From positions 21,186-85,185 of the forward strand of contig CAZGHS010000005.1 in the NCBI GenBank assembly GCA_964525495.1: DNA of 64,000 nucleotides, in the 5' to 3' direction. Position numbers and translations under genes: made by a program. Source of the DNA: CAZGHS01 sp964525495 (GTDB lineage Bacteria; Patescibacteriota; Microgenomatia; JALYQM01). Positions within the stretch are counted from its first letter, which is position 1; each line of letters begins with the position of its first letter. This document shows, one piece after another, positions 17,203 to 26,678 of the stretch. The notes under the pieces were generated by a model, which did not search any database, had not been told where the DNA came from, and worked only from the letters and a program-made list of their open reading frames with translations.

Positions 17203-19803
17203 ATGAAAAAAATATTAGCTTCATTTGCTGTTATTCTCTTAATAGGGTTAGGGGTGTTTGCTTATACAAACACTAGAGCCGATGGAACATATGCATCCCT
17301 CGGTACAACTGATGCTGGAGATGGAAGCAATGACGCTATCAACTTCTCCCAAGGACGTGTCTGGACAATTGACCAATATGGCAAATACATCTGGCTGACC
17401 CAAACTCGCGTTTCTACAACTACCCATTGGGCTTGGTCAAATGATAATGGAGCCAATTGGTCACAAAGCTCCGAAAGCTACACATTTTTAACGCGAGGAT
17501 CCGTCGCCTATGATTCAATCAACGATGTTTTACATGTCATTTGGGCTGCAACCGATACTAATGATGGAATTATTTATCGCCGCTACGGCATTACACGCGA
17601 CGGGTCAAACAATATCACCGCCATCGCCCGCATCAATACCGGAGTCAATTTACAGTTAGACACCTCTTCCTCGCGCAACTTAGATCAACCAGTCGCACTC
17701 TGGGTCAATGATGGAACAACAGATGGTACACTCGTCGCAATCTGGCCTAAACACGGCTCAAGCATCAACGAGGTCAGAGCCTCGCGAAGACGACTATCAA
17801 TGACAGACGCCGATGGAGTAGCCGGTAACTGGTTATCACTTGACGGTACAGCCGATACCATCTCAACCGATCCTCCAGCAGTCGCAGCCGATCAAATATA
17901 TTTTGATACTTCTGGAGCAGTTGCAGTCTCAGCCAGTGTTCGCGGAGGAACCGGATCACGTAAAGACAACCTCTATGTATTCGTGGCCGAAGAAGACGAT
18001 AATAGCGGAGATCAGTTATTAGCGTACCGTGCAACTTGGAATTCAGGCAGTACCAACTGGAGTGGTGGTTGGGCACAAGTCGGAGTGATGGGGGCGATGG
18101 ACACATCATCAGGCTATACACTCAAATACCAGCTTGTTACCAAGCCAGTCCTCGACACAACCAACGACAAACTCTATGTAGGATGGGCGCGTTGGAAAGA
18201 TGGTACAAACGGAGATACGGTAAGCATGGCCTCGTTGAATAGTTCTGACGCGATCTCTTCAACGGTCGACATTTACTCAGCACTCGGCACCCATGCCTAT
18301 GCACCTACCATAGACCTCGCATACGATGACAAACAAGACTATATCTATGCCTCATACATCCAGTCTACAACTAACGGCGGCAACGGTCATATTGATTACA
18401 AAACATACGATGGAACAACACTCAGCTCTGCCACTAGATTTTACACCTCGCCAGGTGGCTCAGCTGGAGCTGACGGCGGCGCAGATATCCCTATTCTCTA
18501 CCAAAATAGAAGTAACAACAGGCTACTATTTGGATTTCGTATCAACGGCGCTCTACCGCCAACCGGTGTGAATCCTCACTCCATCTATTGGGGGTATGTC
18601 ACGCTTCCAACTCAACCAACTGTCCAGTTCACATCGACTTCCGCATCAGGATCAGAAGGTACGACTTCCGTAACTTTGCCAGTTTCGCTTTCCGGATCAT
18701 TTTCTCGAGATGTCACTGTCAGTTATTCCGTAACAGGTGGTACTGCAACCGGTTCGGGGAGTGACTATACGCTTTCATCTGGAACTGCCACAATAACAGC
18801 TGGCAGCACCTCAACGACAATTCCCGTTACTGTGGTAAACGATTCAACTGACGAATCAGACGAAACCGTTATCGTAACACTTTCTAGTCCAACATTCTCT
18901 ACACTGGGATCGAATACTGCCTATACGTACACTATTACCGACAACGATGACGCTGCAACTACTTCTTCAGGTTCATCTTCTAGTAACAATAATACAGCAA
19001 GTTCAAATGAGCCACCAGTTTGTGCAGACAGAAAACCTGATCAGACTCCAAGATTGTATGCTTCATCAAGTGAAGGAAAGTCATCAATAAAAATCTATTT
19101 TGCTGACGATTCTCAAAACGTCAATAAATACGCAATTGAATACGGCACACAGTCAGGTAAATATACATACAGCGCAGATAATATAGGCGGAAAAGGAGCA
19201 CGAACTTATACAATTCAATCGCTCACAGAAAACACGATCTATTATGTCAGGATTCGCAATGGCAACGGTTGTGCAACAGGTTCGTGGTCATCAGAAATAT
19301 CCTCGAAAACTGAGGGAACAGATAATACTATTGCAATAACAAATATCACACAGCCACAAGAAAGCACACAAAAACCCTCACCTAACCCCTCAGCATCTCC
19401 AACCAATGCTTGGACAAGTAGGCCATCGCCCACACCATCAGCGCAAGTTGCTGGATACACAGTAAAAATTAAAGTAAATGATGACGATAAAAAGCCGGTG
19501 GAGAACGCTAAGGTAACGCTCCATTCAACTCCACGGACTGCATTTACAAACAAAGAAGGTATTGCTGAATTCAAAGATGTTGAAAGAGGTAATCACAAAG
19601 TTGAAATTGCGTATGATGGATATCAAGGGCAGCAACAGTTAACGTTAGAAGGAGAAGTCAAAGAATTTAATATTAGTGTCGAGATTAAAAAAACTGACAG
19701 TAGTATCTCAAACTACGTATATGCTGCACTTGCAGGTGTAATCATTTTATTAATTTTAGTAATAGTAGTGATGAAATCACGTAATAAGAATAATCGTACT
19801 TGA
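17203..19803 (+). CDS. Membrane-anchored beta-propeller / Calx-beta / FnIII surface protein
   Basis: 866 residues. A signal peptide (MKKILASFAVILLIGLGVFA) is followed by a beta-propeller (about 30-470) homologous to propeller A of the preceding gene. Next come a Calx-beta domain (about 470-582; SGSEGTTSVTLPVSL and a closing TITDND), an FnIII-like domain (about 605-705), a Pro/Ser-rich linker (723-748) and a carboxypeptidase-regulatory/CnaB-like domain (about 755-828; PVENAKVTLHS, TNKEGIAEF). A transmembrane helix (833-857) with a basic tail RNKNNRT ends the protein. It is the only one of the five giant proteins with a visible C-terminal anchor, so it might tether the others; that is inference. 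No sortase motif was seen. Confidence 0.82.
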   Translation: MKKILASFAVILLIGLGVFAYTNTRADGTYASLGTTDAGDGSNDAINFSQGRVWTIDQYGKYIWLTQTRVSTTTHWAWSNDNGANWSQSSESYTFLTRGSVAYDSINDVLHVIWAATDTNDGIIYRRYGITRDGSNNITAIARINTGVNLQLDTSSSRNLDQPVALWVNDGTTDGTLVAIWPKHGSSINEVRASRRRLSMTDADGVAGNWLSLDGTADTISTDPPAVAADQIYFDTSGAVAVSASVRGGTGSRKDNLYVFVAEEDDNSGDQLLAYRATWNSGSTNWSGGWAQVGVMGAMDTSSGYTLKYQLVTKPVLDTTNDKLYVGWARWKDGTNGDTVSMASLNSSDAISSTVDIYSALGTHAYAPTIDLAYDDKQDYIYASYIQSTTNGGNGHIDYKTYDGTTLSSATRFYTSPGGSAGADGGADIPILYQNRSNNRLLFGFRINGALPPTGVNPHSIYWGYVTLPTQPTVQFTSTSASGSEGTTSVTLPVSLSGSFSRDVTVSYSVTGGTATGSGSDYTLSSGTATITAGSTSTTIPVTVVNDSTDESDETVIVTLSSPTFSTLGSNTAYTYTITDNDDAATTSSGSSSSNNNTASSNEPPVCADRKPDQTPRLYASSSEGKSSIKIYFADDSQNVNKYAIEYGTQSGKYTYSADNIGGKGARTYTIQSLTENTIYYVRIRNGNGCATGSWSSEISSKTEGTDNTIAITNITQPQESTQKPSPNPSASPTNAWTSRPSPTPSAQVAGYTVKIKVNDDDKKPVENAKVTLHSTPRTAFTNKEGIAEFKDVERGNHKVEIAYDGYQGQQQLTLEGEVKEFNISVEIKKTDSSISNYVYAALAGVIILLILVIVVMKSRNKNNRT

Positions 19804-19837
19804 AATTTAATTAAAGATAAGAGAGAATAAACAAGTT

Positions 19838-20242
19838 ATGGAAAAAAAACCAAGTAAAAAACTAATTATTTCAGTTGTAGTCGTTATTGTTCTAGGACTT
19901 TGGGTCGCTGGATCAATAGCATTAGGTTTGGAGTATTGGAATCTCAAACAAAAAACAGAAAAGAATGATGCAAAAGCTGTAGTAGAAAAACTTAAAGTTC
20001 TTATGACTGTTCCAGCAGAAGAGCCTCTCGTTGCTACTATTACTGATGCAATTAAGCTTAAGCAATCAGAACCGTTTTATAAAAATGCACAAAATGGAGA
20101 TAAGGTGGTTATCTGGAAAGATAAAGCTGTTATCTATCGCATGGATCAAAACAAGATCGTAGATTTTGGTGTTGTAATTCGGACCCAGCAGCCAGGTGTA
20201 GCTGGTGTAGCGACCCCGTCAGGTGAACAAGAAAATAGATAA
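19838..20242 (+). CDS. Small single-pass membrane protein, unknown function
   Basis: 134 residues. A short basic N-terminus (MEKKPSKKL) precedes one transmembrane helix (about residues 9-31), a Lys/Glu-rich segment that could form a short coiled coil, and an extracytoplasmic domain of about 80 residues (VVIWKDKAVIYRMD, KIVDFGVVI). A purine-rich stretch with AGAGAG lies about 15 bases upstream. It sits between the anchored surface protein and the GT-C array. I do not recognise a named family. Confidence 0.7.
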   Translation: MEKKPSKKLIISVVVVIVLGLWVAGSIALGLEYWNLKQKTEKNDAKAVVEKLKVLMTVPAEEPLVATITDAIKLKQSEPFYKNAQNGDKVVIWKDKAVIYRMDQNKIVDFGVVIRTQQPGVAGVATPSGEQENR

Positions 20243-20263
20243 TTCAAAATAAGCTACAAAAGA

Positions 20264-20269
20264 TATAAA
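20264..20269 (+). promoter_or_regulatory. Candidate -10 element for the GT-C array
   Basis: TATAAA ends 10 bases before the ATG at 20280, with no Shine-Dalgarno between. It fits the short-leader pattern seen elsewhere in the window. Confidence 0.4.
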
Positions 20270-20279
20270 ATACCCTTAA

Positions 20280-21906
20280 ATGAAGAAATATCTCATTGTC
20301 ATACTCTTTCTTGCAGCTATATTTCGCATCCCATTTCTAGATACTCACATGCCAGCCTTATATGGTGACGAGATATCAATCGGATATAATGCTTATTCAA
20401 TCTTAACAACAGGCAAAGATGAGTTTGGGAAATTTCTTCCAATACAGTTTGAATCATGGGGCGACCAAAAAAATCCGGTCTACATCTATATTGTTTCTCT
20501 TTTCCAGATTGTGTTTAAGCTATTGGAGTGTGCGATTACCTTCAGCTCTTGCCGGCATTGGCGCGGTATATCTTACGTATCTATTATCCAAAACATTACT
20601 AAGTCTTAAATCAGATAAAGATAAAAACGTCGAAGTAACATCACTTATAGCAGCACTATTACTCGCCTGTAGCCCATGGCACATACATATTAGTAGGGGA
20701 GGGTATGAGGCAAACCTCGCGCTCGCTTTAGGATTACTTGGAATAATATATCTTATAAATTTTATTGCTAACCCCTCTTCTAAAGCTTTTTATATAAGTT
20801 TGGGAGCATTCACTCTTAGCATGTACACCTACTACACCACCAAAATGTTTATTCCTTTACTTATTATAGTTCTATTACTTTGGGGATGGGTGTATCTACA
20901 AAAATCAAAAACATATGTCGTTCATTCACTAAAATATCTCGCGTTATTTTTTATAGTATGTCTTCCTATTGGGTATCTCGGTTTATTCGACAAGGGACAA
21001 GCACGGTTCCAGACGATAAACATTTTTGCAAATCCTCAAGTACAGGAACGCGTTATCGCAGCACGAGCAAAATATCCCGCAGATTCATTCACTGTGTCAT
21101 TACTTGAGAACAAATACACATACTATGTAAGAGACTTCTTGGAGTATTATTTTGATAATCTTTCAGGACAATTCTGGTATGTATCGGGCGACAGCTCGCT
21201 ACGATACACAGTAGGTAATCACGGAATGTTTTATCTTATCGAAGTCCCATTTCTTCTGATAGGTATTATCCTCATGTTCAAAAACAATAAAAAGGTCGCA
21301 GTACTACTTTTAGCCTGGCTATTGCTCGCACCACTACCTACGTCGCTTGTAGGAAAAGCCTATGGCCTGCGCTCCTTAGCAATGCTTCCTATACCGATGA
21401 TTTTTGTAGCATATGGTCTCGCGAATTCGCTCAACGCAGTCAGAAAATACAAATATCCTGCTATTGTGTCGGTTGCTGTTATCTACTGCATCTCAGTCAT
21501 AAACTGGTCAGCACGATACATAGTGCTTTATCCAACGTATGGACAATACTGGTATGACAGTATGCAGAAGGAAATGATTGATTATGCAAAAGCAAACGAA
21601 GACGACTATGATAACATCATTCTAACGCGATTCTATGGTAAAACAGAAATGTATTATGCGTTCTATGAAAAAGTGGAGCCACAACAATACCAAGAGCTAA
21701 GTCAGAAAAAAACCGAAATAGCAAATACACCTATGGTAAAATTTGGTAAATACTATTTCGGAGACATCGCAACAGCAGGTAAAGATTTTTCGCAATTACA
21801 ACTCCCCCCACGCACACTTGTAGTAGCTTCTCCGCAATTTGCATTTGGAACAGAAACGATCAACGCCAAAGACGATAAACGAATTCTATTCAAAGTAGTA
21901 AAATAG
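20280..21906 (+). pseudogene. PMT/ArnT-like GT-C glycosyltransferase, frameshifted
   Basis: Two overlapping frames together make one family member of about 540 residues. The first frame (from ATG 20280) carries the N-terminal helix and the YGDEISIGYNAYS and KDEFGKFLP motifs, and stays family-like to about 20513. The second frame picks up at about 20515 with LSYWSVRLPSALAG and runs to 21906. The four intact paralogues have an F-G-like pair in that place, so about 2 (or 5) bases appear lost near 20511-20518. Intact relatives are multi-pass membrane enzymes that transfer sugars from a polyprenyl-phosphate donor; the Asp-Glu pair is the expected catalytic site. It could be a true pseudogene, a phase-variable gene or a sequencing error. 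Confidence 0.8.
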
Positions 21907-21913
21907 ACAGATT

Positions 21914-23662
21914 ATGAAAGAAAAAATCCTCCTCAGTCTCATCATCCTCGCTGCAATAGTTATTCGTTTTTATAATCTTGGCCAAAATCCTCCCTCACTT
22001 TACTGGGATGAAATAGCCTTGGGCTACAATGCCTATTCGATTGCCGAAACTGCAAAAGACGAGGAAGGTGCCTTCCTGCCTGTTCAATATTTTAGGTCAT
22101 TTGGAGATTTTAAACCGCCTGTATATATATATGCAGCCGTCCCGATGATCAAGCTATTGGGCTTAAATGAGTGGACCACTCGATTTCCTTCTGCTTTCTT
22201 CGGAACGCTTTCTATAATAGTAACGTATTACCTAACAAGAAAAATCCTCATACGACAGACAAAATCAAATAAAGAAAACGAATTTTTAACTCAAAAAAGA
22301 ATAAATTATATCGCTCTCATAGCAGCACTACTCCTAGCCCTATCGCCGTGGCATACACAAATATCACGAGTCGCGTATGAGGCAAATGTTGCGCATTTCC
22401 TAGCTTTAGTCGGAATATGGTTTTTCTTCATCGGCTTAGATAAACATAAATGGAAGCTAGGGTTCTTTCTCGGTTCTGGAATCAGTTTTACGCTCGCTAT
22501 GTACACATTTAACTCAAGTAGGGTATTTATACCGCTTTTGGTAGCGTCACTCCTATTTATATATATTAAGGAATTAGTGTCAAAAGAACAGCGCAATCTG
22601 AAGCCGTTCATTATAGCGGCAATTATTTCTTTAGTATTAACCTTACCAGCACTACAACACATGCTGTCATCACAGGGTCAGTTGAGATATAAGGAAGTAA
22701 ATATTTTTTCTAACCAGGAGGTAGTCAAGCTCTCAAATCAACGCATTGAGCAAGCAGGTCACGCCTGGTGGGCAAACATTTTTAATAACAGACGAGTATT
22801 ATTCGCTCAGGACTGGCTCGACGGCTATTTTAGGCATTTTTCCGCGAAATTCCTACTTATATCTGGAGACGTAAACCCACGTTTTTCAATACAAGACATC
22901 GGTCAGCTCTACTTAGTAGAAATACCATTCCTTCTTATTGGTTTATATGTGATGCTCTCGCGACCAAATAAAAACTATGCATTTATCTTAGTTTGGTTAC
23001 TGATGGCCCCTATACCTGCAGCATTTGCGCGCGAAGTACCTCACGCGCTACGAACATTAAATATACTTCCTACATTCCAAATTATAACTGCACTAGGATT
23101 TCTCTATACGATATATGCGCTGCAACAGCGTGCAGGTAAATTCAATAGATATGCTGCACAAGGGATTATCGCAGGAAGCACGATATTGCTTATCGGACAA
23201 CTATACTATTATCAGCACAATTATTACGACCACTACCCTAAATACTCTGAAACCGAATGGCAATATGGCTACAAACAAATGATGCAGGAGCTTTCTAAAA
23301 TTGATCAAAATTACGATCGCGTAGTTATCACCGATGGTCTAGGTCGCCCCTATATAAATGTACTCTTCTATAAACAATATTCACCTGCACTGTTCCAAGT
23401 CGAGCGAAAAGCAGAAACTGATCAAACAGGGTTTGGATTTATTAATGTATATGCTTTTAATAAATACCAATTTAGAGGAATAAATTGGAAAAAAGAGATA
23501 GCAGATCAGAAAACAGAGGAAAAAGTATTAGTAGTAGGCACTCCGCAAGAAATTGAGGAAAACAAATTCACAAAGGCAACAGTAAAAAACCTCAAAGGAC
23601 AAACTGTATTCATACTGAATGAAATACCCAAAGGACAGGATGCCTTACTTGAACTCAAATAA
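21914..23662 (+). CDS. PMT/ArnT-like GT-C membrane glycosyltransferase
   Basis: 582 residues with about ten hydrophobic segments. The N-terminal extracytoplasmic loop carries YWDEIALGYNAYS, KDEEGAFLP and RSFGDFKPPVYIY, the signature shared by the five paralogues in this window; the D-E pair matches the catalytic acid site of PMT_2/GT39-type transferases. A loop with HSQGQLRY-like sequence (SSQGQLRYKEVNIF), a PIPAAFAREVPHALR segment and a soluble C-terminal domain (VVITDGLGRPYINVLFYK) follow. It starts 7 bases after the frameshifted paralogue and is probably co-transcribed. Donor and acceptor cannot be told from sequence; a polyprenyl-phosphate sugar donor is usual for the family. Confidence 0.85.
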   Translation: MKEKILLSLIILAAIVIRFYNLGQNPPSLYWDEIALGYNAYSIAETAKDEEGAFLPVQYFRSFGDFKPPVYIYAAVPMIKLLGLNEWTTRFPSAFFGTLSIIVTYYLTRKILIRQTKSNKENEFLTQKRINYIALIAALLLALSPWHTQISRVAYEANVAHFLALVGIWFFFIGLDKHKWKLGFFLGSGISFTLAMYTFNSSRVFIPLLVASLLFIYIKELVSKEQRNLKPFIIAAIISLVLTLPALQHMLSSQGQLRYKEVNIFSNQEVVKLSNQRIEQAGHAWWANIFNNRRVLFAQDWLDGYFRHFSAKFLLISGDVNPRFSIQDIGQLYLVEIPFLLIGLYVMLSRPNKNYAFILVWLLMAPIPAAFAREVPHALRTLNILPTFQIITALGFLYTIYALQQRAGKFNRYAAQGIIAGSTILLIGQLYYYQHNYYDHYPKYSETEWQYGYKQMMQELSKIDQNYDRVVITDGLGRPYINVLFYKQYSPALFQVERKAETDQTGFGFINVYAFNKYQFRGINWKKEIADQKTEEKVLVVGTPQEIEENKFTKATVKNLKGQTVFILNEIPKGQDALLELK

Positions 23663-23671
23663 AGGATTTCT

Positions 23672-25408
23672 GTGCGACTAAAACTTCTTATAGCAATCAT
23701 CTTCTTAGCTGCTGTACTCAGATTTTCGGGACTAGGATCAAATCCTCCAAGTCTGAACTGGGACGAAATTGCCATTGGCTGGAATGCCTATTCAATTCTA
23801 CAAACAGGAAAAGACGAGTTTGGACAGTATCTGCCATCTACATTTCGCTCGTTTGACGACTATAAATCTCCTGCATACATCTATGCAACAACTATTTCTA
23901 TTGCACTATTCGGCAAAACAGAGTTCGCAGTCCGCTTCATGTCGGCATTAGCGGGAACAGCAACTGTGCCGCTGATGTATTACTTTGTAAAAACGTTACT
24001 TGTACAGAAAAAAGATGATACACCCAAAGACCAATACTGGATAAATAGAATAGATAATATGGCACTTTTTTCAGCAGGAATGTTAGCAATAACGCCATGG
24101 CATATTCACTTTTCTCGAGTCGCATTTGAGTCAAACTTTGCATTGTTTTGGGAAGTGCTCGGGGCGTGGCTCTTCCTGTTATCGTTACATAAATTCAAAC
24201 AAAGCACGGTACTACTTTTTGCTTCAGTCATAGCCTTCGGTATAGCACTTTACTCATATGCAAATGCACGGCTCTTCATAGTTCTTTTATTAATGGGATG
24301 GGGGATCTATTTCTTCAGAAAGCTTCTGAGCATGAAGAAAGGTTTAATTTTTGCAATAATCTTTGGTCTAATAATAGCGGTGCCTTTGATAAATCAGATG
24401 ACGCAGGGAGTCGGTCTAGCACGATTCCAGGCGACGTCGATAGTTAATCGCCCAGAAGTATTCGCACGCAATAAAGAGCAGGCAGTAGAAGATTATCACG
24501 ATGGGCAAGGCACATTAAGTGTCGTAGTACACAATGTGCGCCTTCCTTTAGTTCGGCAAGTTATTCAAAACTATTTAGACCATTACCAGTATTCATTTTT
24601 AGTCGTCAAAAGTGATTTACCCCGACATCAAGTTCCAGGCTTTGGATTACTCTATCCTTGGCAACTACCCCTCATTATTATCGGTACTGTATTTTTAATA
24701 AGCAGAAGAAAACACATCAATGCATTCCTACCACTCTGGTGGCTTCTGATTGCTCCCATACCGGCTGCAATCACCTGGCAAGTACCGCACTCAATTCGTT
24801 CACAACTCATGCTCCCTATACTCAGTATACTTTCTGCTATTGGACTATGGGCACTTTTAAAATATTTCCAACAGCTTGATTTGATTTCATATACACGATC
24901 ACAAAAAAATAGACTCATGTATACAGCGCATTGGGTGGGACCAAAAGTAGCATTTCTAGGGATTCTGGGTATAATTGGGCTATCTACGCTCCACTTTTCG
25001 CTCAACTATCAGCTCTATCTCCCTAAAGAATTCGCCAAGCAATGGTTGTATGGCCGTAAAGAAATGGTCGAAATAGTTGAGGCGGAAAAAGATAAATATG
25101 ACACAATTATTGTAGATCTTTCAGTCGATTGGGCATATCTCTGGTTTTTGTGGTACGGAAACTACACGCCAGAGTGGTATTTAGCACAAGGAGGCACAGT
25201 CAGTGGTGGTTTCGAAGAAACTCAGAATAAGATAGGCAAGATTCAATTTAAACCATTCAATTTTGACCCTACATACTTTGGTTCGCAAAACATGCCGCCC
25301 AATTCGCTCTTTATCGCCTTACCTGAGAGATTCCCTGGGAAACTCATACCATATAAAATGGTAAGAGATCCGGCGGGGAAACCAGCCATATATATTGTAA
25401 AAAGTTGA
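23672..25408 (+). CDS. PMT/ArnT-like GT-C membrane glycosyltransferase
   Basis: 578 residues; third member of the tandem array. Signature motifs are NWDEIAIGWNAYS, KDEFGQYLP and RSFDDYKSPAYIY, then TPWHIHFSRVAFESNFA and PIPAAITWQVPHSIR. Multi-pass with a C-terminal soluble segment of about 120 residues. It starts at GTG 23672, supported by AAAGGA 5 bases upstream, which overlaps the stop of the previous gene. Same inferred chemistry as its neighbours: sugar transfer from a lipid-linked donor on the outer face of the membrane. Confidence 0.85.
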   Translation: MRLKLLIAIIFLAAVLRFSGLGSNPPSLNWDEIAIGWNAYSILQTGKDEFGQYLPSTFRSFDDYKSPAYIYATTISIALFGKTEFAVRFMSALAGTATVPLMYYFVKTLLVQKKDDTPKDQYWINRIDNMALFSAGMLAITPWHIHFSRVAFESNFALFWEVLGAWLFLLSLHKFKQSTVLLFASVIAFGIALYSYANARLFIVLLLMGWGIYFFRKLLSMKKGLIFAIIFGLIIAVPLINQMTQGVGLARFQATSIVNRPEVFARNKEQAVEDYHDGQGTLSVVVHNVRLPLVRQVIQNYLDHYQYSFLVVKSDLPRHQVPGFGLLYPWQLPLIIIGTVFLISRRKHINAFLPLWWLLIAPIPAAITWQVPHSIRSQLMLPILSILSAIGLWALLKYFQQLDLISYTRSQKNRLMYTAHWVGPKVAFLGILGIIGLSTLHFSLNYQLYLPKEFAKQWLYGRKEMVEIVEAEKDKYDTIIVDLSVDWAYLWFLWYGNYTPEWYLAQGGTVSGGFEETQNKIGKIQFKPFNFDPTYFGSQNMPPNSLFIALPERFPGKLIPYKMVRDPAGKPAIYIVKS

Positions 25409-25423
25409 GTAAAACGGTATCCT
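25395..25423 (+). promoter_or_regulatory. Promoter of the lipoprotein gene, leaderless type
   Basis: TTGTAA (25395-25400), a 17-base spacer and TATCCT (25418-25423) lie across the end of the upstream gene. The ATG at 25432 follows the -10 by 8 bases and no Shine-Dalgarno is present. Confidence 0.5.
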
Positions 25424-25431
25424 ATCGATAT

Positions 25432-25998
25432 ATGAAAAATGCAAAAATAGGTGTATTAGTACTTTTAATTGCGATAGCATTCACATCGTGTAGCTCAAAG
25501 CAACCAACAGAGTCGATCAGTCAAAGCGCAAATACTGTTGCATCCGCAGCTCCTCAAATTGATCCACAAGTACTCAAAGATACGTCAAAATGGAAGAAAG
25601 TTTCAAGCGATTCTCGATTTTTCAAATTTAACTTAATGGTTCCTGAAGGTGCAAAATATCAGTTCTCACCAGATACCGTCATGGGAACAGAAAACGGCGT
25701 ATTTATCGCAGAAGATAGATTTCCGAACGGCTTAACTATTGAATACAATGCATTAAACGACCGAGATGCCCGGACTGTCACATTCAAATCTGACTATGTT
25801 AAGGGTAAACCATCAGATATTGATTTTGGATTACCGAACGCAATAGTCGCGGAAGGAACGAATACTCGGGGACTCGCATATACACGTTACTTAGTTCGTA
25901 AAGATGACAATCTGTATATTCTATCAATCCAGACCAAGAACCCAGCGTATACCGAGGTATATAAAAACATAATCAAGAGCTTCAAAATCGAGAAATAA
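25432..25998 (+). CDS. Predicted lipoprotein, PsbP-like fold possible
   Basis: 188 residues. The signal sequence ends in A-F-T-S-C, giving lipidated Cys19 and then a Ser/Gln-rich tether. The C-terminal domain (about 50-188; FFKFNLMVPEGAKYQFS, GLTIEYNALND, YILSIQTKNPAYTEVYKNIIKSF) resembles the small PsbP/DcrB-like surface lipoproteins that end in a helix of type YxxxxxxIxxSFK. The ATG at 25432 is preferred to TTG 25405 because only this start gives a normal lipoprotein signal. Function unknown. Confidence 0.72.
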   Translation: MKNAKIGVLVLLIAIAFTSCSSKQPTESISQSANTVASAAPQIDPQVLKDTSKWKKVSSDSRFFKFNLMVPEGAKYQFSPDTVMGTENGVFIAEDRFPNGLTIEYNALNDRDARTVTFKSDYVKGKPSDIDFGLPNAIVAEGTNTRGLAYTRYLVRKDDNLYILSIQTKNPAYTEVYKNIIKSFKIEK

Positions 25999-26005
25999 AA
26001 TCTAA

Positions 26006-26678
26006 ATGAATCACTTTCGATTCAATTCTTATCTGCCTACATTAAGTAGCATTTCAGATGTTATAAAGCAGATGGAGTTACTCCAAGCAGAGCTTGAATC
26101 AAGCGATCTACGAAACCTACGTTTTTTTAATCGAACCTATCTGTTGATCACCCTAGCCGTACAAAACAAACTTGGTGCTCACTTTCTCGACAATGATCAA
26201 CGCATGGTCAATTTTGACATCGCCTTTGCCAAATACTATTTTGATGCGCTAAGAGAATATTGCCTAAATAAGCAAATCGCACCTGCTTGGCAACAGTGTT
26301 TCGAAAGCGCGCGCTCCAAAAAACTACCTCATACTATATATGGCGCTCGGAGTCAACGCACACGTCAATAACGACCTGCCACTCGTACTCCAAGGCTGTC
26401 AATTAGGAAATGAATACAAATCAGATTTTAAAAAAATAAATACAGTAATCGCGCAACAATTACACGACGTTTTTAATTCATTGCATGAAACAGATCTACT
26501 ATTCCGACTCCTCATACAGCTTCAAATAATATTTTTTCCACTACTTAGCGCGACTATCGGGAATTGGAGAGCTGCTGCTTGGAACAACTACGAAAAATTG
26601 TTAGCAGGAGAAACTAACAAAAATAAAATTGAACACGAAGCATGGTTAGGTAGCCAATTCCTTCTCAAATTGTCGTAA
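26006..26678 (+). pseudogene. DUF5995-family protein, frameshifted in a TA run
   Basis: The first frame (26006-26371) and second frame (26340-26678) together give one protein of about 225 residues. The second begins with MALGVNAHVNNDLPLVL, the hallmark of DUF5995 proteins (a (L/G)-N-A-H-I/V-N-x-DLP motif). Restoring one TA pair in the short TA run at 26335-26341 would fuse the halves as H-T-I-Y-M-A-L-G-V-N-A-H. Role of the family unknown; the His/Asn/Asp motif suggests metal binding. The 3' end overlaps the convergent phosphatase by 33 bases. It may be a pseudogene, a slippage-switchable gene or a sequencing error. Confidence 0.72.

Noticed and set aside
20505..20520. Programmed ribosomal frameshifting in the glycosyltransferase
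   Set aside because: No slippery heptamer with a clear downstream structure was recognised, and the paralogues are made in one frame. A base loss explains the data more simply.
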